A DNA stretch of 17,849 nucleotides from UBA7985 sp965658725 (lineage in GTDB: Bacteria > Pseudomonadota > Alphaproteobacteria > UBA7985): assembly GCA_965658725.1 (NCBI GenBank), contig CBFHUI010000058.1, positions 1 to 17,849 on the forward strand. Direction: 5' to 3'. A model generated the notes under the pieces. The model worked only from the letters and a program-made list of their open reading frames with translations. It made no database searches and had not been told where the DNA came from. The translations under genes and the position numbers were made by a program. How positions within the stretch are numbered: position 1 is the first letter of the stretch; each line of letters starts with the position of its first letter. Below are positions 14,159-17,849 of the stretch, in pieces.

Positions 14159-15334
14159 GTGCAAGTCACTGATGTTGTTCGCAGTTTGTCGGCGTTGGGC
14201 GGCGCGAAGTGGGATATCCACCAAGAGGCTCGCCGCTTGCAGGCTGCGGGTCAGGACGTGCTTTTCCTGACCATTGGCGAACCGGATCAGCCCATGAGCC
14301 CCGACATTGCTCCGGCGATCTCTGAAGCGCTGGCGCAGGGGCGGACGACGTACTCCAACGGGCGCGGGGAGGCGTCGCTCCTCAACGCACTGGCCGAGCG
14401 CTATACGGAGCGCCGCGGCCGGACGTTTTCGCCCCAGCAGTTTCTTTGCTTCCCCGGCACACAAACCGCGCTCTATGCGCTCATGCGCGGGTTGGTACAA
14501 GCTGGGGATGACGTGCTGGTGTTCGATCCCTATTACGCCACCTACGAAGGCGTCATCGCTTCAGCCGGTGCGGCGCTGGTCCCCGTGCCGCTCGACGCTG
14601 CGCGAGACTTTGCCGTGGACACAGCCGCCGTCCGCGCCGCTCTGACCCCGCGCACCCGCGCCATTCTGCTCAACGCCCCCCACAACCCAACCGGCGCGAT
14701 CTTGAGCGAGGCGGAAGCCCGTGCTCTGGGAGAACTCGCGCGGGAGAATAATCTTTGGCTGGTCTGTGATGAGGTCTACGAGGATCTGATTTTCGACGGC
14801 GAACGCTTTGTCTCTCCCATGCAGTTCGAAGCCTTTGCCAAGCACACGGTCGCCTGTTCCTCGATCTCCAAATCAAACGCGGCGCCGGGCCTGCGTTCGG
14901 GCTGGGCAGTGGGGCCGGAGGCGCTGATGGACGCTTTGCTGCCTTTGGCTGAAACCATGCTCTTCGGCAACCAGCCCTTTATCGCAGATGCTACGGCGAG
15001 TGCACTGCGAGGCGACGGGGCGACGGCGGCATCGTTGCGGCAGTCCTACCAGAACCGTTGCGCCCGCCTGACGGCACAACTCGACGGGCAAGGCGGCTTG
15101 CGGGTGAATGCGCCGAAGTCGGGAATGTTCGTGCTCGTGAACGTCAGCGCGAGCGGCCTGAGCGGCTACGACTTCGCCCTGTCGCTTCTGCGAGAGGCGG
15201 GGGTTGCCGCTATGCCGGGGTCGTCGTTCGGAGCCGTCACCGAGGATTGGATCCGCCTGAGCTTGACGGTCCCGGATGCGCTTCTCGATGAAGCCTGCGT
15301 GCGGATTGCTGCCTTTGCGCGCGGGCGGGCTTAG
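14159..15334 (+). CDS. PLP-dependent aminotransferase, class I/II (fold type I)
   Basis: A 391-residue aspartate-aminotransferase-fold enzyme transferring an amino group between an amino acid and a 2-oxo acid. Key residues are visible: TIGEPDQPMSPD (38-49) near the N-terminus, SNGRGEASLLNALAERY (66-82), Asn176 in NAPHNPTG, Asp204 in CDEVYEDL (binds the pyridine nitrogen), the Schiff-base Lys238 in SSISKSNAAPGLRSGW with phosphate-binding Arg246, and Arg366 in WIRLSLT for the substrate carboxylate. The start is GTG 14159, preceded by GAAGGGAG about 11 nt upstream. Subfamily and substrate are unclear; it looks like the broad group that includes aromatic, alanine and arginine:pyruvate transaminases. 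It could share a transcript with the ClpP-fold gene 33 bp upstream. Its stop overlaps that of the convergent transporter by 4 bp. Confidence 0.93.
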   Translation: MQVTDVVRSLSALGGAKWDIHQEARRLQAAGQDVLFLTIGEPDQPMSPDIAPAISEALAQGRTTYSNGRGEASLLNALAERYTERRGRTFSPQQFLCFPGTQTALYALMRGLVQAGDDVLVFDPYYATYEGVIASAGAALVPVPLDAARDFAVDTAAVRAALTPRTRAILLNAPHNPTGAILSEAEARALGELARENNLWLVCDEVYEDLIFDGERFVSPMQFEAFAKHTVACSSISKSNAAPGLRSGWAVGPEALMDALLPLAETMLFGNQPFIADATASALRGDGATAASLRQSYQNRCARLTAQLDGQGGLRVNAPKSGMFVLVNVSASGLSGYDFALSLLREAGVAAMPGSSFGAVTEDWIRLSLTVPDALLDEACVRIAAFARGRA

Positions 15335-16518
15335 GCCTTTCGTCCCGCGCTGGCGCGCTTCGTGATCCACACCACTGCGCCGACCACAAGCCCCCAGAAG
15401 GCCCCAGACACACCAAACAAGGTCATGCCGCTTGCCGCGATCAAAAAGGTCAGGGCGGGGGCTTCGAGCTGCTTGCTGTCCTCGAACGCCCGGGTGAACG
15501 CGGCGACAAGCGCAGGCATTAGCGCCAGTCCAGCAATCGCAGTGATGAGCTCCGGCGGTGCAACGGCAGCCACGCGCGCGATCAAACCGGCGGCAAAAGC
15601 AAAGGTGATGTAGCCAAAGCCGGACACGATCCCCGCCCAGTAGCGTCGCCGTGGGTCGGTATGGGCCTCCTCTCCGCACATCATCGCTGCTGTAATCGCC
15701 GACATGTTCACGGGCACAGCGCCAAAGGGTGCGATGATGGCGCTGGCCAGACCGGTCTGGCGCAGCAGGGGCTGCCGGCGCACCGGGAAGTTGTTCAACT
15801 CCAGCACCGCAAAGCCCGGAATATTCTGCCCCGCCATGGTGACCAGATAGAGCGGTAGCGCAACGGATATGACCGACGACAGGGTGAACATGGGCCGGAC
15901 AAAGTCGAAAGCCGGGAGCAGGGCGGCGGCGTCTTCTCCGCCACTCAGCACGCCGCTGAGATCAACGCCGAAGACCAGTACGCCTATGAGCGCCAGCAAC
16001 GCCAGCGGCATCGCGGCGAGCTTGGATATGCTCAACCCGATCAGCCACGCAATGAGCACGGGCAGCACCAGCAGCGGTACGGCTCCAAGCGCCAGCGCCG
16101 GGGCAAAGCACAGCTTGAGCAGCACCCCGGCCAGCAGGGCATTCGCGACAGGCTTGGGGATGTTGGAGACCAAGCGTCCCAGCGCTGGTATCAGCCCGGT
16201 GATGATGATCATGAAGGCGGTAACGATGAACGCCCCGACGGCTTCGGCAAAACCGCCGGGTAGGCTGGCCGTCGAGGCGAGGAAGGCTGCGCCGGGCGTG
16301 GACCAGGCCATGGCCGAAGGCGTGCGGGTCAGCGCCGGGATGATGACGCTGCAAACCCCCATCCCCATGGCGCCGAAAAACAGCCCCGTTGCCGCTTGCT
16401 GCTCGCTTGCACCGACGGCTGTCAGCCCGGCGAGAACGATGGCGAAGGAGGCTGAATAGCCAACGAAGGAGGCCAGTAAGCCTGTGTAAGCAGCAGAGAG
16501 CGAGAAATCGCGGAACAT
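15331..16518 (-). CDS. benE: BenE-family benzoate/H+ symporter-like transporter
   Basis: A 395-residue inner-membrane protein with about 11-12 hydrophobic segments, the normal size for BenE. Signature pieces: TRTPSAMAWSTPGAAFL (64-80), TMAGQNIPGFAVLE (227-240), and FGAVPVNMSAITAAMMCGEEAHTDP (265-289), as in xanthine/uracil-permease-like BenE transporters. I chose ATG 16518; two TTG codons immediately before it are in frame but have no better ribosome site. BenE members import benzoate, but no aromatic-degradation genes are in this window, so the substrate here may be another carboxylate or aromatic acid. It is downstream of, and codirectional with, the LysE-type exporter (88-bp gap) and convergent with the aminotransferase, overlapping by 4 bp. 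Confidence 0.9.
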   Translation of the reverse strand: MFRDFSLSAAYTGLLASFVGYSASFAIVLAGLTAVGASEQQAATGLFFGAMGMGVCSVIIPALTRTPSAMAWSTPGAAFLASTASLPGGFAEAVGAFIVTAFMIIITGLIPALGRLVSNIPKPVANALLAGVLLKLCFAPALALGAVPLLVLPVLIAWLIGLSISKLAAMPLALLALIGVLVFGVDLSGVLSGGEDAAALLPAFDFVRPMFTLSSVISVALPLYLVTMAGQNIPGFAVLELNNFPVRRQPLLRQTGLASAIIAPFGAVPVNMSAITAAMMCGEEAHTDPRRRYWAGIVSGFGYITFAFAAGLIARVAAVAPPELITAIAGLALMPALVAAFTRAFEDSKQLEAPALTFLIAASGMTLFGVSGAFWGLVVGAVVWITKRASAGRKA

Positions 16519-16606
16519 CAACAAACCGACTTTTGCAAAACCTGATCCCTAATAGCCAAAGCGACACACTTTGCCCATGCCGGAAGAAGGCGCTGAACGT
16601 CGCGCG

Positions 16607-17230
16607 CTAGCCTGTCAGCCGCGCGGTAAGGATCTTGAGCCCTGCCGCTGCAAAACCGAGGGCAAAGGCCCCCTGAAACCAACGCCGCGCGCGCAGGTAG
16701 AGGCGGGTCGCAACAGGGGTGGAGAACAGCAGGGCATAGCCGACAAACACAGTCAGGCTGATTGATGCGATCCCCACCATGACCACGGCCAACTGATCCA
16801 ACCGCGCGCCGGGCGGGATGCCGATGGTGTAGAGCGAGCCAAAGAACAGCACGGCCTTGGGGTTGGTGAGGTGCAGCAACAGGCCTTGCAGGTAGATGCG
16901 TCGCACGCTGCCCCGGACGGCGCGGGTGTTGAGCGCACGGGACGACAGGGCACTGCGCGCCGCCTGCACAGCGAGGAACAGCAGGTAGCCCACGCCGATC
17001 AGGCGAATGGCTTCGAAAACCCAGACATTGACCAGCAGGATCGCCCCAATGCCTGCCGCGGCGGAAATCGACCACGTGATCGACCCGGTAAAGATGCCCA
17101 AGGCAATCACCACCCCGCGCAACCGCCCCCGCTCCATTGACGTTCCAGCGATGGCAAGCGTCGCGGGTCCGGGGCTGGCGGCTGCGAGCAGACCGGCGGC
17201 AAAAATGAGGGCAAAGTTGACCTCAGCCAC
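16607..17230 (-). CDS. LysE/RhtB-family amino-acid exporter
   Basis: A 207-residue inner-membrane protein with about six helices, the standard LysE/RhtB size. The family signatures are ASPGPATLAIAGTSMERG (18-35) in the first helix-loop and LTNPKAVLFFGSLYTI (121-136) in the fourth. I start it at GTG 17230: an AGGGAGA site sits 7 nt upstream and the resulting N-terminus (MAEVNFALIFAAGLLAAASPGP) is typical. A longer in-frame reading to 17341 would add 37 mostly charged residues with no family match. Exports amino acids or related small molecules; substrate unknown. It precedes benE on the minus strand and is divergent from the hydroxypyruvate isomerase gene across 159 bp. Confidence 0.92.
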   Translation of the reverse strand: MAEVNFALIFAAGLLAAASPGPATLAIAGTSMERGRLRGVVIALGIFTGSITWSISAAAGIGAILLVNVWVFEAIRLIGVGYLLFLAVQAARSALSSRALNTRAVRGSVRRIYLQGLLLHLTNPKAVLFFGSLYTIGIPPGARLDQLAVVMVGIASISLTVFVGYALLFSTPVATRLYLRARRWFQGAFALGFAAAGLKILTARLTG

Positions 17231-17237
17231 GGCGTTA

Positions 17238-17244
17238 TCTCCCT
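17238..17244 (-). promoter_or_regulatory. Shine-Dalgarno site that fixes the LysE-type exporter start
   Basis: On the minus strand this reads AGGGAGA, 7 nt before GTG 17230. It supports that start over the 37-codon-longer reading. Confidence 0.65.
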
Positions 17245-17389
17245 GAAAACACGTCGAAAACCCTAGGATGACCAGGCCATTTTCCGCAACGGGCCGGCGG
17301 TGCAGGCCTCCCCTTCTTTTGCGTGTGGCTTGAGTTTCCATTGCTTTTGGGGACCATGGGGCTTTGACCCCTTGAGACGAGGGCCTGCC

Positions 17390-17849
17390 GTGCCTGCCTT
17401 TTCCGCCAACCTTGGCTTTTTATTCACTGAGTACCCTCTGCCCGACGCAATCCGCGCCGCACACCGTGCGGGCTTTGACGCGGTGGAATGCCATTGGCCC
17501 TATGAGACAGACCCGGCGGCGGTCCGAGAGGCGCTTGCGGAGACCGGATTGGTTATGCTGGGCCTGAACAGCGCGCGTGGCGATGTTGAAGCGGGCGAGT
17601 TCGGATTATCAGCGCTGCCCGGCCGCGAAGCCCAAGCGCGCGCCGCCATTGATGCTGCGTTCGACTACGCCGAAGCCATCGACGCCCAGGCCGTGCACGT
17701 GCTCGCTGGCAAAGCGCCTGAAGGGGATGCACGCGCAGAAGCCGCGTTTCGAACTGCCCTTGGCCATGCCTGCGATCGGGCCGAGGCGGGTGGGCGCACC
17801 GTGCTGATCGAACCACTGAACGGTCGCACGGTTCCGGGCTATTTCCTCC
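17390..17849 (+). CDS. hyi: Hydroxypyruvate isomerase family protein (N-terminal part, cut by window edge)
   Basis: An open frame from GTG 17390 (GACGAGGG just upstream) runs off the window after 153 codons; the family is about 255-260 residues. It reads as an AP-endonuclease-2-type TIM barrel: FSANLGFLFTEYPLPDAIRA (4-23), GFDAVECHWPYE (28-39), VMLGLNSARGD (55-65), and AQAVHVLAGK (99-108). Most diagnostic is VLIEPLNGRTVPGYFL (138-153), matching the Hyi motif with catalytic Glu141. Hydroxypyruvate isomerase interconverts hydroxypyruvate and tartronate semialdehyde in glyoxylate metabolism; related sugar isomerases/epimerases (OtnI type) share the fold. It is divergent from the LysE-type exporter. 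The second catalytic Glu lies outside the window. Confidence 0.88.
   Translation, partial: MPAFSANLGFLFTEYPLPDAIRAAHRAGFDAVECHWPYETDPAAVREALAETGLVMLGLNSARGDVEAGEFGLSALPGREAQARAAIDAAFDYAEAIDAQAVHVLAGKAPEGDARAEAAFRTALGHACDRAEAGGRTVLIEPLNGRTVPGYFL

Noticed and set aside
16557..16573. CAAAG/CTTTG inverted repeat between the LysE-type gene and benE
   Set aside because: Only 5-bp arms and no T-tract, so there is not enough to call a terminator or operator.
17358..17371. GGGG-CTTTGA-CCCC hairpin upstream of the hydroxypyruvate isomerase gene
   Set aside because: A 4-bp stem is not distinguishable from chance in GC-rich DNA.
1..17849. Mobile elements, CRISPR arrays, tRNA or rRNA genes
   Set aside because: I found no transposase or integrase motifs, no regularly spaced repeats, and no tRNA- or rRNA-like stretches when reading both strands.

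Overview
This is a GC-rich, densely coded proteobacterial chromosome segment. The gene content suggests an alphaproteobacterium, possibly Rhodobacterales-like: an Xsc sulfonate enzyme, an ArsR-methyltransferase fusion next to metF, an iron-sulfur type CysH, and several GTG/TTG starts. That assignment is an inference from gene content, not a database match. I count 15 protein-coding genes plus a partial gene at each edge. There are no tRNAs, rRNAs, CRISPR arrays or insertion sequences that I can see.

Region 1 (1-4769, + strand) is a compact cassette of five genes: the C-terminal half of a ketoacyl-ACP synthase III, an SDR epimerase/dehydratase, a lactonase-like metallo-beta-lactamase-fold hydrolase, an F390-synthetase/PaaK-like adenylate-forming enzyme, and an ATP-grasp ligase. 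After the first 18-nt gap, every junction is a start/stop overlap (14, 11 and 4 nt), so the genes are probably made together. The gene order resembles the olefin/beta-lactone (Ole) logic of condensing enzyme, SDR and adenylating enzyme. However, the hydrolase and ligase are different families and an ATP-grasp enzyme is added. This is the best candidate in the window for an uncharacterised pathway.

Region 2 (4745-11021) is a sulfur and one-carbon block. A minus-strand operon encodes an ArsR-family regulator fused to a SAM-methyltransferase domain (SahR-like), then MetF, then a small unknown protein. A perfect 7-bp dyad sits inside the 17-bp spacer of its predicted promoter, which suggests autorepression. 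Divergent from it is cysH (assimilatory APS reductase). A convergent IclR regulator follows, and divergent from that is xsc (sulfoacetaldehyde acetyltransferase), which releases sulfite from sulfonates and ends in a strong intrinsic terminator. The 468-bp IclR-xsc gap holds phased A-tracts, a candidate operator dyad and leader hairpins.

Region 3 (11220-17849) holds general metabolic and transport genes: a zinc-independent alcohol/quinone oxidoreductase, an EamA (DMT) exporter, a membrane-anchored ClpP-fold serine hydrolase, a class I/II PLP aminotransferase, a BenE-type benzoate symporter, a LysE/RhtB exporter, and the start of a hydroxypyruvate isomerase. All three convergent gene pairs in the window overlap at their 3' ends. 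Two share their stop codons within 4 bp.
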